Positions 20,532 to 32,574 of a DNA stretch of 64,000 bases are shown one piece after another. The notes under the pieces were generated by a model. The model made no database searches, had not been told where the DNA came from, and saw nothing but the letters and a program-made list of their open reading frames with translations. The stretch's first letter is position 1, and each line of letters begins with the position of its first letter. This DNA comes from Hemicordylus capensis (lineage: Eukaryota; Chordata; Lepidosauria; Squamata; Cordylidae). A program made the position numbers and the translations under genes. The stretch is taken from positions 348,370,250-348,434,249 of the forward strand of contig NC_069659.1 in the NCBI RefSeq assembly GCF_027244095.1. The letters are read 5' to 3'.

Positions 20532-20845
20532 CTTAGGAACACAGGAAGCTGCCATATATTGAGTCAGACCATTGGTCCATCTCACTCAGTATTGTCTACA
20601 CAGACTGGCAGTGGCTTCTCCAAGGTTGCAGGCAGGAATCTCTCTCAGCCCTATCTTGGAGATGCTGCCAGGGAGGGAACTTGGAACCTAAATGCTCTTC
20701 CCAGAGCGGCTCCATCCGCTGAGGGGAATATCTTACGGTGCTCACACATCAAGTCTCCCATTCAAATGCAACCAGGGCAGACCCTGCTCAGCTAAGGGGA
20801 CAAGTCATGCTTGCTACCACAAGACCAGCCCTCTCCCCCTTGTTG
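20532..20845 (-). mobile_element. 5S-type SINE
   Basis: Reversed full-length-like copy: GGAACACAGGAAGCTGCCAT at the start, CTCCCATTCAAATGCAACCA and CTCAGCTAAGGGGACAAG near the end. It lies directly beside multi-hairpin copy B. Confidence 0.85.
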
Positions 20846-20849
20846 TCCG

Positions 20850-21350
20850 CCCACAACAAAAAGCCTATATCTTTCTTTCTGTCCCAGTGACTGCATTTGG
20901 GGACAGGCCACTGACACCTCTCTGACTCATGTTTGCACATGAAGGAAAGTACTTTGCATCGCCTCAGAGAGACACAAACACCTCCTCCTTACCCACACGC
21001 CCAGTTGGGCCGGAGATTTACTGCTTGTGGGTTTCCCCCTCTCTCTGTCAAGGCCACCCTCTGATTGCCCATTTAAAAAGTCCCCGAGAAGGAGGGATTT
21101 TCCAGGAACACCTACATGAATTCGTTCCGCCCCCTCACCCAGGAATCTTCATTTTTATTTGCCCAGGGGGCAATAACAGTAATTACTGTTCAGAACAATT
21201 GTGGCAGTGATGAAGCCACTGGATGGAGACTGCAGGCCTGTCTGCTTGTGACTGTGTGGAAGACAGCAGAAAAACCACGGTGCCATATTAAACAACTGTG
21301 CAAAATGTAGCGCTCCTTATGAGACAGATCTTCTGCATCATATCAGAAGT
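20850..21350. other. Unassigned; possible CNE at about 21160-21310
   Basis: CAATAACAGTAATTACTG and CCATATTAAACAACTGTGC are not shared with repeats. No exon recognised. Confidence 0.3.

Positions 21351-21351
<1 letters not shown>

Positions 21352-21403
<52 letters not shown>
21352..21403. repeat. (GA)n microsatellite
   Basis: About 26 perfect GA units. Confidence 0.97.
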
Positions 21404-21404
<1 letters not shown>

Positions 21405-22337
21405 ACATTTCCAAAAGAGCTGGAAATTTTATAATGTTTATGGATGAATAACCAGAGTGCCTGAAGGCAAGGGGGAGGTACTGGCAGGCTTGGGGTGACA
21501 TGCAGATGTGTCTATGTTCAAAACATCTGAAGAAGAAAAATACCTATGGGAGCCACCCCATGCTCCACAACTATGTTCTTTGATGGGATGGGATGTTCAT
21601 GAGCTTACATTGCAGTTAACAGACAAGCAGGTGGCTAGAGCTAATGGAACTCTGTGGCCGAGGGGAAGGAGGGCTTGAACAAAAAGAGAAGGGGATTTCT
21701 CAACTTGAAAAATACTCAGCTTGAAGAATTCTCATCCTTGACAGTCATAGGGCCGTCTGCTTCTGAGGAGGAAAGGTGCCTAAAACCGTCACCAAGCACA
21801 GGTACAGGCTCAGGAAACACTTGCACAATGTGGACATACTGCAACATTTTGTTGTGGGTCCATACTTATCTACCTATTTAGAGTATTTTTACCCCTCCTT
21901 TCAAGCTAAAAAGCCCTCAAAACAAAATCACATAGCTTACAAAACCAAACCACATGGCACTTGGATCCGTGCGCCTTTCTTCCACCACCATCTCTCAGCC
22001 AAATTCTGTTAACTGGGTTGTGTCTGCTGACACCTAGCGAGTCTGCCCCGACCAGGCTCCATTTGGGCAGGTTTCTTGTTTAGGCCTCTGTGCCTTCCGG
22101 GGCGACTCCCCCATGAGGCCAGGTGAGGTGACAACATCAGGCAGCGATTGCATGCATCAGGGTCCCAGTTCCCATATCTGGGGGCTTTGGCAAGGTAGGG
22201 AGTTCCACCTGGAACCCACACAATAAGGACAATGATCGATCTGCCCCTCCCTGCTCTACATACAGCCCTTTACTCTTATCATCCCCAGCTAGGGTTGCCA
22301 GATTTGTCAGAGAGCATTCCTGGACATAACCGGCAAA

Positions 22338-22338
<1 letters not shown>
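21404..22338. other. No recognisable feature
   Basis: No repeat family or exon recognised. Confidence 0.4.
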
Positions 22339-22339
<1 letters not shown>

Positions 22340-22398
<59 letters not shown>

Positions 22399-22411
22399 CG
22401 TGTGTGTGTGC
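22340..22411. repeat. (GT)n microsatellite with CG interruption
   Basis: A long GT run broken by GCGCGCGTGCG at 22389-22400. Alternating purine-pyrimidine of this kind can form Z-DNA. Confidence 0.95.
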
Positions 22412-22732
22412 AATTGTTAAATCCTGAATTATTATTTTTTTACTGGGATTGGAAAGAGTATTTGACAGTGAAGCTTGGCGGCTGTTTTGCATTTCCTTCT
22501 GTAGCATTCTTTGCTGTGGGGAAAGGGTTTGGAGCATTGCACCTCAATAAACACAACCAAATATGTGAAATAAATACTGTGAGAGTAACCCAAGTGCAGG
22601 TGAGGAAAGAAAGAAACCTGCACTTGGTTTAAATAACAGTTTGCAAAATGACTAGTCTTTAAATACAGTTGGACTTGAGAAAAGGGGACTCTTTATATTT
22701 CACAGTTTAACCCAGAAGACTAGTCGCTGGTT

Positions 22733-23038
22733 TTTTTGTGGTAGGAAGCATGAATTGCTCCCTTTGCTAAGCAGGGTCTGCCCTGGTTTATATCTGAATG
22801 GGAGACTACATGTGAGCACTGTAATGTATTCCCCTTAGGGGATGGGGCCACTCTGGGAAGAGCATCTGCTAGCTTGCATGCATAAGGTTCCAAGTTCCCT
22901 CCCATAAGCATCTCCAAGAGAGAGCTGAGAGAGACTCCTACCTACAACCTTGGAGAAGCCGCTGCCAGTCTGTGTAGACAATATGGAGCTAGATGGACCA
23001 GTGGCCTGACTCAATAGAGGGCAGCTGGCTTCCTATGT
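22733..23038 (+). mobile_element. 5S-type SINE
   Basis: TTTGTGGTAGGAAGCATGAA, TTTGCTAAGCAGGGTCTGCC, GAATGGGAGACTAC and a complete body and tail to GCTTCCTATGTCC. The extreme 5' end is diverged. Confidence 0.85.
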
Positions 23039-24054
23039 CCCACTCTCTCTAACTCTGAGGCTGATCCAGAAATAAGAGGAAGGGTTTATTGAGCCATATA
23101 CAGAGAGCCACCTAAGCCAATTGGCAGCAGTGATGCTAAAGAAAGGGAAATAATAGGGGGGTTTTAAGCACTGACACCACACATCTATAATGCCTGGAGA
23201 GAAGCACCAAAAAAATGGGTAAAATTGGTTAGAGCAACCTTGCACTCAAGATCAGGGTGTCTGATTCCTGGACTGTCCAGGCCCATCCTGGTCATATGGC
23301 AACTCTATCCCCATCACTCCTCAGCTGCAAGCCACAGCCATAAATCACAGTTGTATGTGTCTGCGCCAGCAAACATGCATGGCACCTCTCTTCAGCTGAA
23401 CACAAGAGCGCTGACTTCCCTCTGACAAAATACTCTTTTCTTGCTCTTTGGCCTCTGAACTGAGCCAGGCGCATAGATGTTTCCAACTTTGTGTGACTGG
23501 GAAGCTGGGGGAAACTGCTGTACAGTTGTGTATACTTACTTGCTAAACTGCACAAATGGGTTCCCAGGTTAAGTAAGCCTGCTGATGTTTCTAGTCCCTG
23601 TCATGTGTCCCCCCCCCCCTTCACCTCAGAGTTGCTGCCTTGTGGTTCAGGTTAGTCGATGGAGGCAGCTGGGCCCCTCCAAAAGCAGCATATGGAACGT
23701 GCATGAGTAAAAATATCTGCCTATTCCGGCACAGGAGGAGGCAGAGGGAGAGGCAAGGAGTTCAAAACAGTCCAAAAAGTGCTCTCCAGAAGTGGAACAG
23801 GGGTGTTGCGTGACTGACAGCAGCATACAAATAAATGTTGTATAAAAGATCAGAGCATCCACTTAAGCTGTGTGGGGTCAGGATGATGGGAAACCAGGTA
23901 GAAAGATTAGATTAGCAAGGGTGGAAACAGGAATGTTGCAGTGGGTGCTGAGATTAACAAGAAAACATTTAAAATGAAATGCCCAAGTGAGAGATGTCCA
24001 TGAAGAGGAAAGTTTGCTGTGGGGAAAGGAGGAAAGACCACCAGGTACTCTGGA
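23039..24054. other. No recognisable feature
   Basis: A C-run at 23610-23619 only. No exon or repeat family recognised. Confidence 0.4.
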
Positions 24055-24056
24055 AT

Positions 24057-24562
24057 AAGAACATAAGAACAGCCCTGCTGGATCAGGCCCAAGAATGCCC
24101 ATCCAGTCCAGCATCCTGTTTCACACACTGGCCCACCAGATGCCTCTGAGGAGCCCACAGGCAAGAGCTGAGGGCATGCCATCACTCTTGTTGTTGCTCC
24201 CCTGCAACTGATATTTAGAGGTATTTTGCCTCTTTGGCTGGAGGTGGCCTATAGCCACCAGACTAGTAGCCATTGATAGACCTGTCCTCCATGAATTTGT
24301 CTAAACCCCTTTTAAAGCCATCCAAGCTAACTGGCAGATAATTCTGTAGCTTAATTAAGTGTTGTATGAAAAAGTCCTTCCTACTGTTGGTCCTAAATTT
24401 CCCGACCTTCAGTTTCATGGGGTGACCCCTGGTTCTAGTGTTGTAAGAGAGGGAGAAAAAATTCTCTGTCCAGTCTCTCTACTTCATGCATAATTTTATA
24501 CACCTCTATCATGTCTCCCCATAGTTGCCTCTTTTCCAAACTAAACGAGGCGACTATGTTGA
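24057..24562 (-). mobile_element. CR1 LINE 3' end with ORF2 C-terminal remnant
   Basis: Reversed CR1 tail (AAGAACATAAGAACAGCCC) through the 3' UTR to minus-strand residues FSLEKRQLWGDMIEVYKIMH near the right end, a CR1 ORF2 C-terminal segment. 5' truncated. Confidence 0.85.
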
Positions 24563-24717
24563 GACAGAATAAAGGTGTATGGCAGGTCTGCCTGGATCCC
24601 TGGGCCCTGTCTGTCCATCTAGATTTCAGTCTGAATAATAGGGCCTCTTGAGAGAGACTGTGTTTCCAGACAAGGCCAAAGATCAATTCAATTAAAGGGG
24701 GAAACCTTTGGTTTACA

Positions 24718-24868
24718 GCAGGACCACACAACTTCAGTCCTCCAGCTGTGGTTGAGCTACATCTCCCATAATTCCTGGCTATTGTCTGCTGTGGCTGGAG
24801 ACGACAGGAGTTGTAGCCCAACTCACATCCTCAGTCAGAGGGCTGAAGTTGTGCAGCCCTGGTTTACA
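24718..24868. mobile_element. Palindromic MITE (diverged)
   Basis: The left arm CACACAACTTCAGTCCTCC..GAGCTACATCTCCCATAAT pairs with the right arm GGAGTTGTAGCCCAAC..GGGCTGAAGTTGTGCAGCC. The termini differ from the CAGGGGTTCTC type, so it may be a subfamily. Confidence 0.65.
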
Positions 24869-24879
24869 GGGATAGTTAT

Positions 24880-25618
24880 GGGTGTGGCAGCTCCAACAGC
24901 TCCGCAAAGTACATTTGATGGCCCACAATGTTCCCACCATGAGGCTGTGATATTGCTGTGATATTGCAGTCCATTCCTGCAGTGCTGGACTGGCCTACCA
25001 AATCATAACCATTGAAACAGTTTGACGAGGTTGCCTGTGCTCCGATCCACTGCTTGCGTCAGCAACAGCAAAAGCTGGGGATTAGCCTTACAGCAATGTT
25101 TAAGAAGGAGTTTGCAACATGTGCCTCTGAGCATATGTGAGTGCTCACCTCTTACCTCAGCAGGCAACAACTGCAATCAGCACAGAGAGTCCCAGAGTCC
25201 ACTCGCCAGAGACCAACACAGAAATGAATTCGCAGGCCATGGAAAGAAATTATATACTGTTAAACCATAATATGTATAAATCAATCTGAATATGGCCTTG
25301 AGAGAAAATGAGCTCGCAAACATGGCCAAGGATCAATAAGGAAACTGCAGAGCGATGGATCTTGTTGGACCGTTCTGCGCCCTTGAATGCCCTTGATCAA
25401 GAAATGCTGGTGGCTGCTAAGTGGTCCTCTGTAGGGTTGCCAACAGTCCTGGACTACCTGGGACGTCCTGTATTTCTGGGGTTGGGATGGTCCTGTTTGG
25501 GGCACCATTTCTCCTATATTTTGGTTCCACTGCATGGGATTTGCACCCCAGGAGGAGGAGCAGCATGGGATTTGAATCAGGAGCTCCTATGGCTGTTATG
25601 AGTGGAACATCTTCAAGC
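24880..25618. other. No recognisable feature
   Basis: No exon or repeat family recognised. Confidence 0.4.
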
Positions 25619-25619
25619 T

Positions 25620-25735
25620 GGGTCGCCAACTTTGGGTTCCCAGATGTTGGACTACAACTCCCACCATCCTCAAATGTTGCATTGGGGGGTGATGGGAGTT
25701 GCAGTCCAACAACATCTGGGTATCCCTGTCCTAGA
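25620..25735. mobile_element. Palindromic MITE
   Basis: GGGTTCCCAGATGTTGGACT and ACTACAACTCCCACCATCC pair with GATGGGAGTTGCAGTCC and AACATCTGGGTATCCC. Confidence 0.7.
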
Positions 25736-25869
25736 AGATGAAGCTTCCTTCTGTACTCTGGCCTTACTTCACGTTGATGCCTGTCCAAGTTCTGCTTTGA
25801 GGAGATCACTGCCTATGGTTGCTAGAGCGGTCACCATGTTTGAAAAAAGAACTAGCATTTAGATTAGCT

Positions 25870-26179
25870 CAGGGACGGAGCTGTAATTGGGTGGACGGGA
25901 TCAATGCACACGAGCCATCAGCTCTTGGGAGCCGCCTGGGCCCTTTCTCTGAGCTCCAGCCGGCCTCATTCCCAGCTGGCTTCATTGTCGGCTGTTTTCT
26001 TCATTCTCTCCCCGGAGAAAAGGAAAAGGAAGAAAACACACAGCTGACAATGTAGCCAGCTGGGAAATGAGTTCCAGAGGGTCGTGTCTGTGGGCATGCA
26101 TGGGGTGTGTTTGGTGTGCACAAGAGGTCACGAGAAGAGGGGTGAAATACGGGCCCACTTTCTCCTAGCTACGCATCTG
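25870..26179 (+). mobile_element. hAT-like element, CAGGGACGGAGCT end
   Basis: Starts CAGGGACGGAGCTGTAATTG and ends TCCTAGCTACGCATCTG, compatible terminal inverted repeats. The inner region has GGCTGTTTTCTTCATTCTC pairing with ACAGCTGACA-type sequence. A convincing 8-bp duplication is not seen. Confidence 0.5.
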
Positions 26180-26439
26180 GATCAAATGTTGGAGTTCCAT
26201 TACTTCAGAATATTGTCTCAAGATTCTAGCAGTCATCACTGCTAGATGAATTCACTGTGCTTCAAACATGCATGATGTATACCCATCACATTCTAACACT
26301 ATTGCACCAAATTATTGGGAGTATAACAGGTATGCATGAGAGCCAGTACGGTTGACTACAAAACCCATAATGTGGTGTGAGTCTGAGCGAAGGACCATGC
26401 ACCCAAGGCCTTTCCTTTATAAGAGGAATGAATACTATG

Positions 26440-26605
26440 GAGTGAAGTGATGTGCAAATGAAAGCAGCCGAAGTTTAAATTGGCAGCCGTATAAATCCAT
26501 TGCTCAAGATTGGGAAATTGAACCTGTAATTTGCAAAATGGAATTCCTCCCGCGGCTTTCTTGCATACCGCACTTGCTGTCAGATGCTTCCCTGTAATTC
26601 TTTCC
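26440..26605. other. Candidate conserved non-coding element
   Basis: GATGTGCAAATGAAAGCAG, TTTAAATTGGCAGCCG and ACCTGTAATTTGCAAAATGG are balanced, non-repetitive words with POU-like (ATGCAAAT-like) and ATTT-rich sites. No match elsewhere in the window and no reading frame. Confidence 0.3.
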
Positions 26606-26884
26606 CAGTCTGAAAACTAAATTTCTGCAAAGGTGCCATAAGTCCCCTGTACTCTCACCTTCAAAGGTGACTGGCGCTTCAAGGGTTGCTGTGCCAATCA
26701 GTGAAGGAGGAGGGAAAGCAGTGCTTGGCCTTGGGATAAATTCAGCCTCGGACCATGTAGGTGCAAAGAGAATGGGAGGGGAGCTAACTGACTCCCGCTG
26801 TCACAGTGAGATCCAAAGAGTCCCACAACACCTAGAAAGCCAATATTTAGTTCATCATCCAAGGACCAAACTACAGTGTGATAT

Positions 26885-27010
26885 TAAATGTCATTTATCA
26901 TCATCATTTATTATGTTTTAACTAATTTTTTAACTTTTCTGTTGTAAACCGCCCAGAGACAAAAGTTTGGGTGGTATAAAAATTTGTTAAGCAAACAAAC
27001 AAACAAACGT
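26885..27010 (+). mobile_element. L2-type 3' terminus with (AAAC)n tail
   Basis: TTGTAAACCGCCCAGAGAC, GGGTGGTATAAAAATTTG and a (CAAA)n tail. Only the terminal part remains. Confidence 0.65.
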
Positions 27011-27036
27011 ATCATCATCTAATTTGGTCCTTGCTT

Positions 27037-27272
27037 TTAAGTGGCGCAGCAGGGAAATGCTTTACTAACAAGCAGAAGGTTGCCGGTTCGAATCCCCTCT
27101 GGTACTATATTGGGCAGCAGTGATATAGGAAGATGCTGAAAGGCATCATCTCACACTGCACGGGAGGAGGCCATGGTCAGCCCCTCCTGTATTCTGCCAA
27201 AGAAAAGCACAGGGCTCTGTGGGCGCCAGGAGTCGAAATTGACTTGACAGCACACTTTACTTTACTTTTACA
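27037..27272 (+). mobile_element. Sauria-type SINE
   Basis: TTAAGTGGCGCAGCAGGGAA, GGTTGCCGGTTCGAATCCCC, GATGCTGAAAGGCATCATC, AGTCGAAATTGACTTGACAG and a TTTACTTTACTTTTAC end. Well preserved. Confidence 0.85.
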
Positions 27273-27279
27273 CTAAGGG

Positions 27280-28210
27280 AGCAGCCAGGCAAGGCCAAGG
27301 TCCAAGGGCATAGAGGGAGGGAATATTTAACCCTCGACATCCATGAATTTGGGCCCTGTGCCGCGCAGCGCTACTTCAGTGTAAAACGAAGCTCCTAACT
27401 TGACAATCGGGCTAATTTGGCTCCCAAGTGAATCCGATTACTGGGAAAGACTGAAAATGGGCTATTTTCAGTTCCAAATCTTGAGTTCAAAACTGGTGGG
27501 GGGGGGGCTTGGTGTTTGGCCCTCAGAGATTTAAGTTCTGGAAACCCTGAGCAAGCAGCTGACGGATCCTGAGAAATGACAACTTACCAACCTTAAAAAA
27601 GAAAAATGTTAGAAGACATCCCCAAAGCAAAAATGGACACAATGATTTACCATGGACAGGCAGAGAGAGAGAGAGAGAGAGAGATATTTCTACAGTCATA
27701 TTTTGCCTCTTTGCTATTTGTCAAAAGAAGCAGGCGAAGGGAGGCCTGGGAACCAGAGAGGTCAGGCCTGGGTTGGGTGGGAATGGGTTTCGGCTGGGAA
27801 ATTCCTTGTTGGTGTGAAAAATAAATATCCCGTGAAGTGAAATAAGGCTTTGGCCAGCACCAAACAAAAACACGACCCCGCTCAGGGCAGACGCTTTGGA
27901 TGGCTCTCTGTCTGCTGCCTCCAGCCTCTCCAGTTTCCTGACCTCAAAACAGGATTCTCATAAGATTATCATTGTGGACTCCAATGTTGACCGTGGTCCC
28001 TGAGCTCACCCAGCCCCATGATAGCTACTTCTGATGGCTGGCATGGGCACAGACCTCAAAAACCATGAGAGTGGAAAGAGTCTCAGCTGATAGCAATGCA
28101 CTGAGGTTGCCAGATGTCCTGTAACATCTAGAGTGTTCTGTATATGAAGATCAGTTTGGCACTTCATCATGGCTATGTATGATATAACATGTATGATAAG
28201 AGCAGTTTCC
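27280..28210. other. No recognisable feature
   Basis: A G-run (27496-27506) and a (GA)n at 27661-27684. Otherwise single-copy in appearance. Confidence 0.4.
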
Positions 28211-28211
28211 T

Positions 28212-28380
28212 CAAGGAGTCCGAATGTGTGCAACTCCAGTCTGGTACGTAGCGCGATCCAAGGCTGTGCTCAGGAAACTCCAATTCGAACCCTCGGTTTG
28301 TAGTAAGTTCTGCTGCTCCCAGCAGTGGGTGCAGGGAGCCTCCGTTCCATCCAAATGCAGCACACACACACACACACCAG
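28212..28380. mobile_element. Possible ACATTCGCA-family foldback fragment
   Basis: TCCGAATGTGTGCAACTCCA, GGTTTGTAGTAAGTTC and CATCCAAATGCAGCACAC share words with the repeat at 54483-54818 (GGTTTGTAGTGAGGTCC). Ends with (CA)n. Confidence 0.35.
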
Positions 28381-29190
28381 GACAATCTTACTGGGACAAT
28401 CTTCTCAACAACACAACATACAAGAGGACTAGAGAGAAGACAACAAGCAGGTGATTTGCACAGTTTGAAATAAAGTCTGCCAGCTGCAGCATATGAAGTA
28501 TCAGGCTGCACACTGCCTAGTCGGTGGGGGGCAGGGGGTGGTCTAAGCCATGCTGCTGCCTGAGGGGAAGGCCAGTAGGACACACACACAGACCCATCTG
28601 CAGTGGGTACGCAGCACTCTCAAGCCATGCTACCAAGGAAGAGATGGCCACACGCAAGCACTCTCAGACTATGCCACCAAGCCAGGCAGTGGTGGCAGGA
28701 ACATGCCTTGCTCATGTCTGAGCATGAGGGGTGGGGGAGAGAAGAGGCATGTCCCAGCAGAGCAAAGAGAGGGGAAAGGACAGCTTGACCCAGCAGGGCA
28801 AGGAAGGGTGGTGGAAGTGGACAGCAGGGTGGCATCTATGGCAGAAGGCCCCTGCCCCTGTGCCCTTCCCCACACCTTTGCCTGAGGTGGCCACCTCATT
28901 TTACCTCATGGAAGAGTCGCCCATGGCATGGCAGCTTAGGGCCACTCTAGATAAACAGTGGCCACTACTTGTGAGGAGGATAGGGTTGTGCTGACTGCAT
29001 GCCCATCCTGCCATCACTGATGGACATCCTGATGCACTATTGGGATTCCTTTAATTCCACGAGGGGTGTCTATTCGAATGGCCCCCAACCCATGCTCCAA
29101 AACTCTGTTTAAACAGGGTTTGGGGACATGTGTGGACTCGGTGATCGGGATGAACACCGTTCTCACGTGATTAGGACACATATTGGGATG
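28381..29190. other. No recognisable feature
   Basis: GGACATCC (29027) and GGATGTCC (29188) bracket a segment that could be a small inverted-repeat element, but this is too short to call. Confidence 0.35.
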
Positions 29191-29194
29191 TCCT

Positions 29195-29530
29195 TCATTT
29201 TTCACACAATGCATAATCAGCTTGTAGAATTCTCTGCCACAAGATGTGGTGTTGGCTACTACTTTGGACAGCTTTAAGAGGGGTTTGGATAACTTCATGG
29301 AGCAGAGGTCTATCAACAGCTACTAGCCTGAGGAATATAGGCCACCTCCAGCCTGAGAGGCAGGATGCCTCTGAGTCCCAGTTGCAGGGGAGCAACAGCA
29401 GGAGGGAGGGCATGCCCCTTTCAACTCCTGCCTGTGGCTTCCAGCGGCATCTGGTGGGCCACTGTGTGAAACAGGATAGTGGACTAGATGGGCATCCTTG
29501 GGCCTGATCCAGCAGGACTGTTCTTATGAC
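29195..29530 (+). mobile_element. CR1 LINE 3' end
   Basis: TTTTCACACAATGCATAATC, AGAATTCTCTGCCACAAGAT, AGGCCACCTCCAGCCTGAG and GGGCCTGATCCAGCAGGACT followed by TTCTTATG. 5' truncated. Confidence 0.85.
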
Positions 29531-29655
29531 ATCATGGCAGGCACACTCTTGGTGTGACCCTGTCCTTCTCACATGTAGCAACTGCTATTCATCTGAACTG
29601 AGACCCTTAGTGTTAATGTGCCTCCATGTGCATGCAGACAAGATGCTTCATAAGA

Positions 29656-29790
29656 AGAACATAAGGAGAGCCTTGCTGGTTCAGGCTCATGGTTTATGTA
29701 GTCCAGTACCTTAAATCCCACAGTGATCCACCAGATACCTCGAGGAAGCCCCCAAGCAGGAGATGAATGCACACACCTCTTTCCTGCCAA
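29656..29790 (-). mobile_element. CR1 LINE 3' end fragment
   Basis: Reversed tail AAGAACATAAGGAGAGCC, then GTCCAGTACC and CCACCAGATACCTCGAGG. More diverged than its neighbours. Confidence 0.7.
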
Positions 29791-29829
29791 TGCTCCCCTG
29801 CAAATCCCAACAACTAGACAGAACATCTA

Positions 29830-30760
29830 GACTCCAGGGAAATTGCACTATTGCAGAACTCCAAAGAATGACAACTCTAGCAACTTACCATAGCAATCCC
29901 AACATTCTCAAAAGGCCAAAATAAGGGCGAAATAAGGTATTTACCAGGGATGGGGATCCAAAAATAGGGACGGTCAGACCGTGTGATACCAGAGGGGTTT
30001 ATGACAGAAGTACTTATGCTCCCTTTCACTCAGGCTTCGGCAGCAAGGATCTGAGGCAGTTCTGTACAGAACGAATGATTTAAAAAACCCTAGGTTCTGG
30101 CGGAGCCATTAGGAGCACGAAACTCAGTTCTACAGGATTTGGGGCCAGTACATGCATTAAAGGGGTGTGGATAGAATGAACTGTGGAAGCAGACAGTGGT
30201 TTTTCCCTTGGATTCTCTCGTTTCCCCCCTCCCTCCCCCGCCGCCCGCCATATTGAAACAAGATTTCATTTTTTCTTGACTCTCCAAGGCCACAGTAATC
30301 CTTGTGTAGGAACAGGAGGGCAAAGGTGCCTCTTAGTCATTCCACACACGCTGAGATGTTGGCCTTGGTGCTTCTGTGCAGCGACAAAAGATAAGTGAGG
30401 GGAGGAAGAGAGCTGAGAGAGGCTGAACGAGGGGATCGGCTGGGAAGATCTGCTCTGCCTTTGAGCCGGGTTTGCCCGTCGGACTGGCTACAGAATAGGA
30501 CCGCAATGCAAAGCCTGCAGGACTGGGGTGCAGTGAGCCTGAAGGCAGCTGAGGGTCGAGGTCTGCCTCAGCTGCCTGCCATAGCAGCCCGCCCACAACC
30601 TGCCTCTGCAGCATGGCCCCGCCCACTTTTGCCACCTGCCCACCACCAGCCTGCCTCACCTGGAAGTGACTCCACGCAGATGCAGCAGGGTGTGGCGAGC
30701 GGTGAGGTGAACAGCAAGGGCCCTCTGTGGCTTCTGGCCTCCATACCTCTCTCTCTTGGA
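29830..30760. other. No recognisable feature
   Basis: C-rich part at 30220-30250. No exon or repeat family recognised. Confidence 0.4.
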
Positions 30761-30762
30761 GA

Positions 30763-30985
30763 GTTGGAGGGCTACAGGCCACCTCCAGCCTCCAAGGCAG
30801 GATGCCTCTTAGTCCCAGTTGCAGGGGAGTAACAGCAGGAGGGAGGGCATGCCCTCAACTGCTGCCTGTAGGCTTCTCAGGGGCATCTGGTGGGCCACTG
30901 TGCAAAACAGGATGCTGGACTAGATGGGCATCCTTGGGCCTGATCCAGCAGGGCTATTCTTATGTTCTTATGTTCTCTGTGTCCT
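30763..30985 (+). mobile_element. CR1 LINE 3' UTR
   Basis: AGGGCTACAGGCCACCTCC through GGCATCTGGTGGGCCACTGT to TTCTTATGTTCTTATGTTC. Typical octamer tail. Confidence 0.85.
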
Positions 30986-30989
30986 CCTC

Positions 30990-31685
30990 CTCCTTCCCAC
31001 TCCATAGTCAGCAGTGCTTTTAAAGTCCTGTGGACAACCTGCAGACTCCCTGTGTAGATGGCCCGGCATGGCCCGGGCAGTGGTGTGCCACCTTCTTCAG
31101 CATCCTCCTCCTCTGGGACCCGGACAGCAGCGGTCCCCAGAAACCCAGTGGGAACTGGTGGTTGTAGTGCAGCTGTCCTGCCTGCAAGGCCATACACACT
31201 ACACACCTGCCGAAGCTATGCCTGCTGTTTATTTCCAGTCCAGGAAATGCATCACTGACGTGATTTCTGTGTGACACGCAGAAGTGCAGTGCCAGTAAAG
31301 GCTCGTGTCCAAGGGGTGTACTTAGAATGAAGGATTGCAGCCAGAGGAGGAGATGGCACAAAGCCGCAGGGAACTGGGCTGGATTTATGAAGGATCTTCT
31401 GAGAGCCGGCCAATGACTCCACCAGGTCCCCCTCATGACGGCCAGGAAGAACAAGGAGTCATTTGTTGGCCTTTGAGCAAAGGAAGCCTCCTTTCCTGTG
31501 GTTGCCCTTGGCCCGTGGCACCTCACGTCATGAGGGGCGGCCTTGTCTTCCTGAGACGCCGCCAGGCCCTCTTTCTCTCTGCATTCATTGAGCTCCTCAG
31601 GCCCTGGAGCTTTTCAGAGAGAATACAAGGAACTGGGTTATGACCTAAAAGATGATCAGCACCGGAAATGCTGTGCTGAATGGAG
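30990..31685. other. No recognisable feature
   Basis: Open frames on both strands show no conserved domain. Single-copy in appearance. Confidence 0.4.
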
Positions 31686-31689
31686 GCAC

Positions 31690-32091
31690 CTTAAAGTAAG
31701 GCTCTCATAAGCCTTATCATAAGGCTATCATTGAGGTCGCTTGAGGAGGTCCGTCTCCAGTTGCCGCCAACTCGTTTGGTGGCTACACAGAGACGGGCCT
31801 TCTCGGCTGCTGCCCCGAGATTGTGGAATGCGCTCCCTACTAAGATACGAGCCTCCCCATCTCTGGCAATTTTTAAGAAACTTCTGAAAACACATCTCTT
31901 CAACCAGGCTTTCTCAGCTTTCTAAAACTTGTTTTTAAATTGTTCAGATTATTTAATGGTTGTTTTATGATGTTTTTAATTGTTAATCATTGTTTTATGC
32001 TTTTATAATTTTTTTTAAATTATTAACTGATTTTAATGGTGTTTTAATGTAAACCGCCCGGAGCCTTTTGGAAGGGCGGTATAAAAGTTTT

Positions 32092-32100
<9 letters not shown>
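31690..32100 (+). mobile_element. L2 LINE ORF2 C-terminus and 3' end
   Basis: The plus-strand frame 31731-31925 includes RRAFSAAAPRLWNALPTKIR and FKKLLKTHLFNQAF, the conserved C-terminal signature of L2 ORF2. It is followed by a T-rich 3' UTR, TAAACCGCCCGGAGCC and GGGCGGTATAAAAG. 5' truncated. It ends in the compound microsatellite. Confidence 0.85.
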
Positions 32101-32154
<54 letters not shown>

Positions 32155-32207
32155 AAGAAGAAGAAGAAGAAGAAGAAGAAGAAGAAGAAGCAGCAGCAGC
32201 AGCAGCA
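32090..32207 (+). repeat. Compound (AAT)n(AAG)n(CAG)n microsatellite
   Basis: The L2 tail (AAT)n passes into about 20 AAG units and then six CAG units. It appears to have grown from the LINE tail by stepwise change of the repeat unit. Confidence 0.95.
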
Positions 32208-32570
32208 AGGGTGAGGCAGCAAGACACTAGTGAAGGGATATGGGCAGTGGCCCACGGCCAGATTTTCTGGTGGCTCCCCCCATCGGTACCACTAGCCTCT
32301 GCCCACCCACCTGGTCACCTACCTGCCTGTCCACCAGCCCACCTTTCTCCCTCTACATCCACCTGGCCACCTCCCCACCGATTGCTGCCTGTGGCAAAGA
32401 GCTGGCACATGGCCCAATGGCACCACCGCCCAGCTCTTGGTCCTTGTGCCGGCACCTTCCTGGCAGCGCTGAGGGCAGAGAGAGAAGGAGGTGGGCGGCT
32501 GCAAAGGCAGGCAGAGTGCTGCTCCCCAGGCCCTGGCCCCATTGGGTGGCTCATGTTGACTGTACTCAGT
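32208..32570. other. No recognisable feature
   Basis: C-rich; no exon or repeat family recognised. Confidence 0.4.
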
Positions 32571-32574
32571 CGGA

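Noticed and set aside
22342-22632. Frames with long Cys-Val or Thr-His runs
   Set aside because: Product of the (GT)n microsatellite.
29026-29191. Possible small inverted-repeat element with GGACATCC ends
   Set aside because: Only 8 bp pair and no target duplication is visible.
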